Source: Eutreptiella sp. 'Long Island Sound 2002' (taxonomy: Eukaryota; Euglenozoa; Euglenophyceae; Eutreptiales; Eutreptiaceae). From it: 64,000 bases of DNA. A program made the position numbers and the translations under genes. Positions 49,441-61,185 of this stretch are shown piece after piece. The DNA lies in NCBI GenBank assembly GCA_964036045.1, contig CAXIWF010000071.1, forward strand, positions 1 through 64,000. Direction: 5' to 3'. How positions within the stretch are numbered: the first letter of the stretch is position 1; every line of letters starts with the position of its first letter. Under the pieces are notes generated by a model. That model did not search any database, had not been told where the DNA came from, and saw nothing but the letters and a program-made list of their open reading frames with translations.

Positions 49441-52400
49441 CCCCACCTGTTTCCACTTCGTCCCACTTAGTCCCAATTTCTCCCAATTTTCCCCACCCGT
49501 TTCCACTTGGTCCCACTTAGTCCCAATTTTCCCCAGTTTTCCCCACCTGTTTCCACTTGGTCCCACTTAGTCCCAATTTTTCCCAGTTTTCCCCACCTGT
49601 TTCCACTTGGTCCCACTTAGTCCCAATTTCCCCCAATTTTCCCCACCTGTTTCCACTTGGTCCCACTTAGTCCCCGTTTTTCCCAGTTTTCCCCACCTAT
49701 TTCCACTTGGTCCCACTTAGTCCCAATTTTTCCCAGTTTTCCCCACCTGTTTCCACTTGGTCCCACTTGGTCCCAATTTTTCCCAATTTTCTCCACCTGT
49801 TTCCACTTCGCCCCACTTAGTCCAAATTTTTCCTAGTTTTCCCCACCTGTTTCCACTTGGTCCGACTTGGTCCCAATTTTCCCCAGCTTTCCCCACCTGT
49901 TTCCACTTGGTCCCACTGAGTCCCAATTTCCCCCAGTTTTCCCCACCTGTTTCCACTTGGTCCAACTTAGTCCCAATTTTTCCCAGTTTTCCCCACCCGT
50001 TTCCAGTTGGTCCCACTTAGTCCCAATTTTTCCCAGTTTTCCCCACCTGTTTCCACTTGGTCCCACTTAGTCCCAATTTTTCCCAGTTTTCCCCACCAGT
50101 TTCCACTTGGTCCCACTTAGTGCCAATTTTCCTCAGTTTTCCCCACCTGTTTCCACTTGGTCCCACTTAGGCCCAATTTTTCCCAGTTTTCCCCACCCGT
50201 TTCCACTTGGTCCCACTTAGTCCGAATTTTCCCCAGTTTTCCCCACCTGTTTCCACTTGGTTCCACTTGGTCCCAATTTTTCCTAGCTTTCCCCACCTGT
50301 TTCCACTTGGTCCCACTTAGTCCCAATTTTTCCCAGTTTTCCCCATCTGTTTCCACTTGGTCCCACTTAGTCCCCGTTTTTCCCAGTTTTCCCCACCTAT
50401 TTCCACTTGGTCCCACTTAGTCCCAATTTTTCCCAGTTTTCCCCACCTGTTTCGACTTGGTCCCACTTTGTCCCAATTTTTCCTAGTTTGCCCCACCTGT
50501 TTCCACTTGGTCCCACATAGTCCCAATTTCCCCCAATTTTCCCCACCTGTTTCCACTTGGTCCCACTTAGTCCCAATTTTTGCCAGTTTTGACCCCCTGT
50601 TTCCACTTGGTCCCACTTAGTCCCAATTTTTCCCAGTTTTCCCCACCTGTTTCCGCTTGGTCCCACTTAGTCCCAATTTTCCCCAGTTTCCCCCACCCGT
50701 TTCCACTTGGTCCCACTTAGTCCCAATTTTTCCCAGTTTTCCCCACCTGTTTCCATTTGGTTTCACTTAGTCCGAATTTTTCCCAGTTTTCCCCACCTAT
50801 TTCCATTTGGTTTCACTTAGTCCCAATGTTCCTCAGTTTTCCCCACCTGTTTCCACTTGGTCCCACTTGGTCCCAATTTTCCCAGTTTTCCCCACCTGTT
50901 TCCACTTGGTCCCACTTAGTCCCAATTTTTGCCAGTTTTCCCCACCTGTTTCCACTTGGTCCCACTTGTCCCAATTTTTCCTAGTTTTCCCCCCCTGTTT
51001 CCACTTGGTCCAACTTAGTACCAATTTTTCCCAGTTTTCCCCACCTGTTTCCACTTGGTCCAACTTAGGCCCAATTTTTCCCAGTTTTCCCCACCTGTTT
51101 CCACTTGGTCCAACTTAGTCCCAATTTTTCCAAGTTTTCCCCACCCGTTTCTACTTGGTCCCACTTAGTCCCAATTTTTCCCAGTATTCCAAACCTGTTT
51201 CCACTTGGTCCCACTTAGTCCCAATTTTTCCCAGTTTTCCCCACCTGTTTCCACTTGGTCCCACTTAGTCCCAATTTTTCCCAGTTTTCCCCACCTGTTT
51301 CCACTTGGTCCCACTTAGTCCCAATTTTTCCCACTTTTCCCCACGTGTTTCAACTTGGTCCCACTTGGTCCCAATTTTTCCCAGTATTCCAAACCTGTTT
51401 CCACTTGGTCCCACTTAGTCCGAATTTTTCCCAGGTTTCCCCACCTGTTTCCACTTGGTCCCACTTAGTCCCATTTTTTCCCAGTTTTCCCCACCCGTTT
51501 CCACTTGGTCCAACTTAGTCCCAATTTTTCCCAGTTTTCCCCACGTGTTTCAACTTGGTCCCACTTGGTCCCAATTTTCCCCAGTTTTCCCCACCTGTTT
51601 CCACTTGGTCCCACTTAGTCCCAATTTTTCCCGGTTTTCCCCACCTGTTTCCACTTGGTCCCACTTAGTCCCCATTTTTCCCAGTTTTCCCGAACTGTTT
51701 CCACTTGGTCCCACTTAGTACCAATTTTTCCCGGTTTTCCCCACCTGTTTCCACTTGGTCCCACTTAGTCCCAATTTTTCCCAGTATTCCAAACCTGATT
51801 CCACTTGGTCCCACTTAGTCCCAATTTTTTCCAGTTTTCCCCACCTGTTTCCACTTGGTCCCACTTAGTCCCAATTTTTCAGAGTTTTCCCTACCTGTTT
51901 ACACTTGGTCCCACTTAGTCCCAATTTTCCCCAGTTTTCCCCACGTGTTTCCACTTGGTCCCACTTAGTCCCAATTTTCCCGAGTGGTCCCCACCTGTTT
52001 CCACTTGGTCCCACTTAGTCCGAATTTTTCCCAGTTTTCCCCACCTGTTTCTACTTGGTCCAACGTAGTCCCTATTTTTCCCAGTTTTCCCCACCTGTTT
52101 CCACTTGGTCCCACTTGATCCCAATTTTTCCCAGTTTTCCCCACCTGTTTCCACTTCGTCCCACTTAGTCCCAATTTCTCCCAATTTTCCCCACCCGTTT
52201 CCACTTGGTCCCACTTAGTCCCAATTTTCCCCAGTTTTCCCCACCTGTTTCCACTTGGTCCCACTTAGTCCCAATTTTTCCCAGTTTTCCCCACCTGTTT
52301 CCACTTGGTCCCACTTAGTCCCAATTTCCCCCAATTTTCCCCACCTGTTTCCACTTGGTCCCACTTAGTCCCCGTTTTTCCCAGTTTTCCCCACCTATTT

Positions 52401-54840
52401 CCACTTGGTCCCACTTAGTCCCAATTTTTCCCAGTTTTCCCCACCTGTTTCCACTTGGTCCCACTTGGTCCCAATTTTTCCCAATTTTCTCCACCTGTTT
52501 CCACTTCGCCCCACTTAGTCCAAATTTTTCCTAGTTTTCCCCACCTGTTTCCACTTGGTCCCACTTGGTCCCAATTTTCCCCAGCTTTCCCCACCTGTTT
52601 CCACTTGGTCCCACTGAGTCCCAATTTCCCCCAGGTTTCCCCACCTGTTTCCACTTGGTCCAACTTAGTCCCAATTTTTCCCAGTTTTCCCCACCCGTTT
52701 CCAGTTGGTCCCACTTAGTCCCAATTTTTCCCAGTTTTCCCCACCTGTTTCCACTTGGTCCCACTTAGTCCCAATTTTTCCCAGTTTTCCCCACCAGTTT
52801 CCACTTGGTCCCACTTAGTCCCAATTTTCCTCAGTTTTCCCCACCTGTTTCCACTTGGTCCCACTTAGGCCCAATTTTTCCCAGTTTTCCCCACCCGTTT
52901 CCACTTGGTCCCACTTAGTCCGAATTTTCCCCAATTTTCCCCACCTGTTTCCACTTGGTTCCACTTGGTCCCAATTTTTCCTAGCTTTCCCCACCTGTTT
53001 CCACTTGGTCCCACTTAGTCCCAATTTTTCCCAGTTTTCCCCATCTGTTTCCACTTGGTCCCACTTAGTCCCCGTTTTTCCCAGTTTTCCCCACCTATTT
53101 CCACTTGGTCCCACTTAGTCCCAATTTTTCCCAGTTTTCCCCACCTGTTTCGACTTGGTCCCACTTTGTCCCAATTTTTCCTAGTTTGCCCCACCTGTTT
53201 CCACTTGGTCCCACATAGTCCCAATTTCCCCCAATTTTCCCCACCTGTTTCCACTTGGTCCCACTTAGTCCCAATTTTTGCCAGTTTTGACCCCCTGTTT
53301 CCACTTGGTCCCACTTAGTCCCAATTTTTCCCAGTTTTCCCCACCTGTTTCCGCTTGGTCCCACTTAGTCCCAATTTTCCCCAGTTTCCCCCACCCGTTT
53401 CCACTTGGTCCCACTTAGTCCCAATTTTTCCCAGTTTTCCCCACCTGTTTCCATTTGGTTTCACTTAGTCCGAATTTTTCCCAGTTTTCCCCACCTATTT
53501 CCATTTGGTTTCACTTAGTCCCAATGTTCCTCAGTTTTCCCCACCTGTTTCCACTTGGTCCCACTTGGTCCCAATTTTCCCAGTTTTCCCCACCTGTTTC
53601 CACTTGGTCCCACTTAGTCCCAATTTTTGCCAGTTTTCCCCACCTGTTTCCACTTGGTCCCACTTGTCCCAATTTTTCCTAGTTTTCCCCCCCTGTTTCC
53701 ACTTGGTCCAACTTAGTACCAATTTTTCCCAGTTTTCCCCACCTGTTTCCACTTGGTCCAACTTAGGCCCAATTTTTCCCAGTTTTCCCCACCTGTTTCC
53801 ACTTGGTCCAACTTAGTCCCAATTTTTCCAAGTTTTCCCCACCCGTTTCTACTTGGTCCCACTTAGTCCCAATTTTTCCCAGTATTCCAAACCTGTTTCC
53901 ACTTGGTCCCACTTAGTCCCAATTTTTCCCAGTTTTCCCCACCTGTTTCCACTTGGTCCCACTTAGTCCCAATTTTTCCCAGTTTTCCCCACCTGTTTCC
54001 ACTTGGTCCCACTTAGTCCCAATTTTTCCCACTTTTCCCCACGTGTTTCAACTTGGTCCCACTTGGTCCCAATTTTTCCCAGTATTCCAAACCTGTTTCC
54101 ACTTGGTCCCACTTAGTCCGAATTTTTCCCAGGTTTCCCCACCTGTTTCCACTTGGTCCGTCCCACTTAGTCCCATTTTTTCCCAGTTTTCCCCACCTGT
54201 TTCCACTTGGTCCAACTTAGTCCCAATTTTTCCCAGTTTTCCCCACGTGTTTCAACTTGGTCCCACTTGGTCCCAATTTTCCCCAGTTTTCCCCACCTGT
54301 TTCCACTTGGTCCCACTTAGTCCCAATTTTTCCCGGTTTTCCCCACCTGTTTCCACTTGGTCCCACTTAGTCCCCATTTTTCCCAGTTTTCCCGAACTGT
54401 TTCCACTTGGTCCCACTTAGTACCAATTTTTCCCGGTTTTCCCCACCTGTTTCCACTTGGTCCCACTTAGTCCCAATTTTTCCCAGTATTCCAAACCTGA
54501 TTCCACTTGGTCCCACTTAGTCCCAATTTTTTCCAGTTTTCCCCACCTGTTTCCACTTGGTCCCACTTAGTCCCAATTTTTCAGAGTTTTCCCTACCTGT
54601 TTACACTTGGTCCCACTTAGTCCCAATTTTCCCCAGTTTTCCCCACGTGTTTCCACTTGGTCCCACTTAGTCCCAATTTTTCCGAGTTTTCCCCACCTGT
54701 TTCCACTTGGTCCCACTTAGTCCGAATTTTTCCCAGCTTTCCCCACCTGTTTCTACTTGGTCCAACGTAGTCCCTATTTTCCCCAGTTTTCCCCACCTGT
54801 TTCCACTTGGTCCCACTTGATCCCAATTTTTCCCAGTTTT
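49441..54840 (-). repeat. 2698-bp tandem duplication
   Basis: TTCCAGTTGG at 50001 and 52699, TTCCACTTCG at 49451 and 52149, and the rare CCATTTGGTTTCAC pair all repeat at 2698 bp. Copies are about 49.44-52.14 and 52.14-54.84 kb. The right copy has a 4-bp insertion (CGTC) at about 54159-54162, which shifts later matches to 2702 bp. Substitutions between the copies are few. Confidence 0.93.
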
Positions 54841-57800
54841 CCCCACCTGTTTCCACTTCGTCCCGCTTAGTCCCAATTTTTCCTAGTTTTCCCCACCTGT
54901 TTCCACTTGGTCCCACTTAGTCCTAATTTTTCCCAGTTTTTCCCACCTGCTTCCACTTGGTCCCACTTAGTCCCAATTTTTCCCAGTTTTCCCCACCTGT
55001 TTCTACTTGGTCCCACTTAGTCCCAGATTTTCGCAGTATTCCAAACCGGTTTCCACTTGGTCCCACTTAGTCCCTATTTTTCCCAGTTTTCCCCACCTGT
55101 TTCCACTTGGTCCCACTTGATCCCAATTTTTCCCAATTTTCCCCACCTGTTTCCACTTGGTCCCACTTAGTCCGAATTTTTCCCAGTTTTCCCCACCTGT
55201 TTCTACTTGGTCCAACGTAGTCCCTATTTTTCCCAGCTTTCCCCACCTGTTTCCACTTGGTCCCACTTGATCCCAATTTTTCCCAGTTTTCCCCACCTGT
55301 TTCCACTTCGTCCCGCTTAGTCCCAATTTTTCCTAGTTTTCCCCACCTGTTTCCACTTGGTCCCACTTAGTCCCAATTTTCCCCAGTTTTTCCCACCTGT
55401 TTCCACTTGGTCCAACTTAGTCCCAATTTTTCCCAGTTTTCCCCACGTGTTTCAACTTGGTCCCACTTGGTCCCAATTTCCCCCAATTTTCCCCACCTGT
55501 TTCCACTTGGTCCCACCTAGTCCCAATTTTTCCCGGTTTTCCCCACCTGCTTCCACTTGGTCCCACTTAGTCCCAATTTTTCCCAGTTTTCCCCACCTGT
55601 TTCCACTTGGTCCCACTTAGTCCCAACTTTTCCCAGTATTCCAAACCTGTTTCCACTTGGTCCCACTTAGTCCGAATTTTTCCCAAGTTTCCCCACCTGT
55701 TCCCACTTGGTCCCACTTAGTCCCAATTTTTCCCAGTTTTCCCCACCTGTTTCCACTTGGTCCCACTTGGTCCCAATTTTTCCCAGTTTTCCCCACCCGT
55801 TTCCACTTGGTCCCGCTTAGTCCCAATTTTTCCTAGTTTTCCCCACCTGTTTCCACTTGGTCCCACTTAGTCCCAATTTTTCCCAGTTTTTCCCACTTTT
55901 TTCCACTTGGTCCCACTTGGTCCCAATTTTCCCCAGTTTTCCCCACCTGTTTCCACTTGGTCCAACTTACTCCGAATTTTTCCCAGGTTTCCCCACCTGT
56001 TTCCACTTGGTCCAACTTAGTCCCAATTTTTGCCAGTTTTCCCCACCTGTTTCCACTTGGTCCCACTTAGTCCTAATTTTTCCCAGTATTCCAAACCTGT
56101 TTCCACTTGGTCCCACTTAGTCCCAATTTTTCCCAGTTTTCCCCACCTGTTTCCACTTGGTCCCACTTAGTCCCAATTTTTCCCAGCTTTCCCCACCTGT
56201 TTCCACTTGGTCCCACTTAGTCCCAATTTTCCCCACTTTTCCCCACGTGTTTCAACTTGGTCCCACTTGGTCCCAATTTTTCCCAGTATTCCAAACCTGT
56301 TTCCACTTGGTCCCACTTAGTCCGAATTTTCCCAGGTTTCCCCACCTGTTTCCACTTGGTCCCACTTAGTCCCATTTTTTCCCAGTTTTCCCCACCTGTT
56401 TCCACTTGGTCCAACTTAGTCCCAATTTTTCCCAGTTTTCCCCACGTGTTTCAACTTGGTCCCACTTGGTCCCAATTTTCCCCAGTTCTCCCCACCTGTT
56501 TCCACTTGGTCCCACTTAGTCACAATTTTTCCCGGTTTTCCCCACCTGTTTCCACTTCGTCCCACTTAGTCCCAATTTTTCCCAGCTTTCCCCAACTGTT
56601 TCCACTTGGTCCCACTTAGTCCGAATTTTTCCCGGTTTTCCCCACCTGTTTCCACTTGGTCCAACTTAGTCCCAATTTTTCCCAGTATTCCAAACCTGAT
56701 TCCACTTGGTCCCACTTAGTCCCAATTTTTCCCAGTTTTCCCCACCTGTTTCCACTTGGTCCCACTTAGTCCCAATTTTTCAGAGTTTTCCCTACCTGTT
56801 TACACTTGGTCCCACTTAGTCCCAATTTTCCCCAGTTTTCCCCACGTGTTTCAACTTGGTCCCACTTAGTCCCAATTTTTCCCAGTTTTCCCCACCTGTT
56901 TCCACTTGGTCCCACTTAGTCCCAATTTTTCCCAGTTTTCCCCACCTGTTTCCACTTGGTCCCACTTAGTCCCAATTTTCCCCAGTTTTCCCCACCTGTT
57001 TCCACTTGGTCCCACTTAGTCCCAATTTTTCCAAGTTTTCCCCACCCGTTTCCACTTGGTCCCACTTAGTCCCAATTTTTCCCAGTTTCCCCCACCCGTT
57101 TCCACTTGGTCCAACTTAGTCCCAATTTTTCCCAGTTTTCCCCACCCGTTTCCACTTGGTCCCACTTAGTCCCAATTTTTCCAAGTTTTCCCCACACGTT
57201 TCCACTTGGTCCCACTTAGTCCCAATTTTTCCCAGTTTTCCCCACCTGTTTCCACTTGGTCCCACTTAGTCCCAATTTTTCCCAGTTTTCCCCACCTGTT
57301 TCCACTTGGTCCCACTTAGTCCCAATTTTTCCCACCTTTCCCCACCTGTTTCCACTTGGTCCCACTTAGTCCCAATTTCTCCCCATTTTCCCCACCCGTT
57401 TCCACTTGGTCCCACTTAGTCCCAATTTTTCCCAGTTTTCCCCACCTGTTTCCACTTGGTCCCACTTAGTCCGAATTTTTCCCAGCTTTCCCCACCTGTT
57501 TCAACTTGGTCCCACTTAGTCCCAATTTTTCCCAGTTTTCCCCACCTGTTTCCACTTGGTCCAACTTACTCCCAATTTTCCCCAGTTTTCCCCACCTTTT
57601 TCCAATTGGTCCCACTTTGTCCCAATTTTTCCTAGTTTGCCCCACCTGTTTCCACTTGGTCCCACATAGTCCCAATTTCCCTCAATTTTCCCCACCTGTT
57701 TCCACTTGGTCCAAGTTAGTCCCAATTTTTGCCAGTTTTGACCACCTGTTTCCACTTGGTCCCACTTAGTCCCAATTTTTCCCAGTTTTCCGCACCTGTT

Positions 57801-59989
57801 TCCACTTGGTGCCACTTAGTCCCAAATTTTCCCAGTTTTCCCCACCTGTTTCCACTTGGTCCCACTTAGTCCCCGTTTTTCCCAGTTTTCCCCACCTGTT
57901 TCCACTTGGTCCCACTTAGTCCCAATTTTCCCCAGTTTTCCCCACCCGTTTCCACTTGGTCCCAATTTGTCCCAATTTTTCCCAGTTTTCCCCACCTGTT
58001 TCCACTTGGTCCCACTTAGTCCCAATTTTTCACAGCTTTCCCCACCTGTTTCCACTTGGTCCCAATTTGTCCCAATTTTTCCCAGTTTTCCCCACATGTT
58101 TCCACTTGGTCCCACTTAGTCCCAATTTTTCGCAGGTTTCCCCACCTGTTTCCACTTGGTCCCGCTTGGTCCCAATTTTTCCCAGTTTTCCCCACCTGTT
58201 TCCACTTGGTTCCACTCAGTCCCAATTTTTCCCAGTTTTCCCCACCTGTTTCCACTTGGTCCCACTTAGTCCCAATTTTTCCCAGCTTTCCCCGCCTGTT
58301 TCCACTTGGTCCCACTTAGTCCCAATTTCTCCCAATTTTCCCCACCCGTTTCCACTTGGTCCCACTTAGTCCCAATTTTCCCCAGTTTTCCCCACCTGTT
58401 TCCACTCGGTCCCACTTAGTCCCAATTTTTCCCAGTTTTCCCCACCTGTTTCCACTTGGTCCCACTTAGTCCTAATTTCCCCTAGTTTTCCCCACCTGTT
58501 TCCACTTGGTCCCACTTGGTCCCAATTTTTCCCACTTTTCCCCACCTGTTTCCACTTGGTCCCACTTAGTCCCAATGTCCCCGGGCTTTCCCCACCTGTT
58601 TCCACTTGGTCCCACTTGGTCCCAATTTTCCCCAGCTTTCCCCACCTGTTTCCACTTGGTCCAACTTAGTCCCAATTTTTCCCAGTTTTCCCCACCTGTT
58701 TCCACTTGGTCCAACTTAGTCCCAATTTTTCCCAGTTTTCCCCACCTGTTTCCACTTGGTCCCACTTGGTCCCAATTTTTCCCAGTTTTCCCCACCTGTT
58801 TCCACTTGGTCCCACTTAGTACCAATTTTTCCCAGTTTTCCCCACCTGTTTTCCACTTGGTCCCACTTAGTCCCAATTTTTCCCAGCTTTCCCCACCTGT
58901 TTCCACTTGGTCCCACTTAGTCCCAATTTCTCCCAATTTTCCCCACCCGTTTCCCCTTGGTCCCACTTAGTCCCAATTTTTCCCAGTTTTCCCCACCTGT
59001 TTCCACTTGGTCCCACTTAGTCCCAATTTTCCCCAGTTTTCCCCACCTGTTTCCACTTGGTCCCACTTAGTCCCAATTTTTCCAAGTTTTCCCCACCCGT
59101 TTCCACTTGGTCCCACTTAGTCACAATTTTTCCCAGTTTCCCCCACCCGTTTCCACTTGGTCCAACTTAGTCCCAATTTTCCCCAGTTTTCCCCACCCGT
59201 TTCCACTTGGTCCCACTTAGTCCCAATTTTTCCAAGTTTTCCCCACCAGTTTCCACTTGGTCCCACTTAGTCCCAATTTTTCCCAGTTTTCCCCACCTGT
59301 TTCCACTTGGTCCCACTTAGTCCCAATTTTTCCCAGTTTTCCCCACCTGTTTCAACTTGGTCCCACTTAGTCCCAATTTTTCCCAGTTTTCCCCACCTGT
59401 TTCCACTTGGTCCCACTTAGTCCCAATTTTTCCCAGTTTTCCCCACCTGTTTCCACTTGCTCCCACTTAGTCCCAATTTTTCCCAGCTTTCCCCACCTGT
59501 TTCCACTTGGTCCCACTTAGTCCCAATTTCTCCCAATTTTCCCCACCCGTTTCCACTTGGTCCCACTTAGTCCCAATTTTTCCCAGATTTCCCCACCTGT
59601 TTCCACTTGGTCCCACTTAGTCCCAATTTTTCCCAGCTTTCCCCACCTGTTTCAACTTGGTCCCACTTAGTCCCAATTTCTTCCAATTTTCCCCACCAGT
59701 TTCCACTTGGTCCCACTTGGTCCCAATTTTTCCCAGCTTTCCCCACCTGTTTCCACTTGGTCCAACTTAGTCCCAATTTTTCCCAGTTTTCCCCACCTGT
59801 TTCGACTTGGTCCCACTTGGTCCCAGTTTTTCCCAGTTTTCCCCACCAGTTTCCACTTGGTCCCACTTAGTCCCAATTTTTCCCAGCTTTCCCCACCTGT
59901 TTCCACTTGGTCCCACTTGGTCCCAATTTTCCCCAGCTTTCCCCACCTATTTCCACTTGGTCCCACTTAGTCCCAATTTTTCCCAGTTT
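54840..59989 (-). repeat. More diverse satellite, no large duplication seen
   Basis: About 103 monomers. TATTCCAAAC variants are frequent (near 55.04, 55.64, 56.09, 56.29 and 56.69 kb). Two units near 57.96 and 58.06 kb carry AATTTGTCCC in the slot of ACTTAGTCCC, as if one subunit had been converted by its neighbour. No gene. Confidence 0.85.
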
Positions 59990-61185
59990 TCCCCACCTGT
60001 TTCCACTTGGTCCAACTTAGTCCCAATTTTTCCCAGTTTTCCCCACCCGTTTCCACTTGGTCCCACTTAGTCCCAATTTTTCCCAGTTTTCCCACGTGTT
60101 TCCACTTGGTCCCACTTAGTCCCAATTTTCCCCAGTTTTCCCCACCTGTTTCCACTTGGTCCCACTTGGTCCCAATTTTTCCCAGTTTTCCCCACCTGTT
60201 TCCACTTGGTCCCACTTAGTCCCAATTTTTCCCAGTTTTCCAACCTGTTTCCACTTGGTCCCACTTGGTTCCAATTTCTCCCAATTTTCCCCACCCGTTT
60301 CCACTTGGTCCCACTTAGTCCCAATTTTTCCCAGGTTTCCCCACCTGTTTCCACTTGGTCCCACTTGGGCCCAATTTTTCCCAGTTTCCCCCACTTGTTT
60401 TCACTTGGTCCCACTTAGTCCCATTTTTCCCCAGTTTTCCCCACCTGTTTCCACTTGGTCCCACTTAGTCCCAATTTTCCCCAGTTTTCCCCACCTGTTT
60501 CCACTTGGTCCCACTTGGTCCCAATTGTCCCCACTTTTCCCCACCTGTTTCCACTTGGTCCCACTTAGTCCCAATTTTTCCCAGCTTTCCCCACCTGTTT
60601 CCACTTGGTCCAACTTAGTCCCAATTTTTCCCAGTTTTCCCCACCCGTTTCCACTTGGTCCCACTTAGTCCCAATTTTTCCCAGTTTTCCCACGTGTTTC
60701 CACTTGGTCCCACTTAGTCCCAATTTTCCCCAGTTTTCCCCACCTGTTTCCACTTGGTCCCACTTGGTCCCAATTTTTCCCAGTTTTCCCCACCTGTTTC
60801 CACTTGGTCCCACTTAGTCCCAATTTTTCCCAGTTTTCCAACCTGTTTCCACTTGGTCCCACTTGGTTCCAATTTCTCCCAATTTTCCCCACCCGTTTCC
60901 ACTTGGTCCCACTTAGTCCCAATTTTTCCCAGGTTTCCCCACCTGTTTCCACTTGGTCCCACTTGGGCCCAATTTTTCCCAGTTTCCCCCACTTGTTTTC
61001 ACTTGGTCCCACTTAGTCCCATTTTTCCCCAGTTTTCCCCACCTGTTTCCACTTGGTCCCACTTAGTCCCAATTTTCCCCAGTTTTCCCCACCTGTTTCC
61101 ACTTGGTCCCACTTGGTCCCAATTGTCCCCACTTTTCCCCACCTGTTTCCACTTGGTCCCACTTAGTCCCAATTTTTCCCAGCTT
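59990..61185 (-). repeat. 598-bp (12-monomer) tandem duplication
   Basis: CCCACGTGTT at 60091 and 60689 and all neighbouring variants (CCAACCTG, TTGGGCCC, TTGTTTTCAC) repeat at 598 bp. The two copies look nearly identical. Confidence 0.92.
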
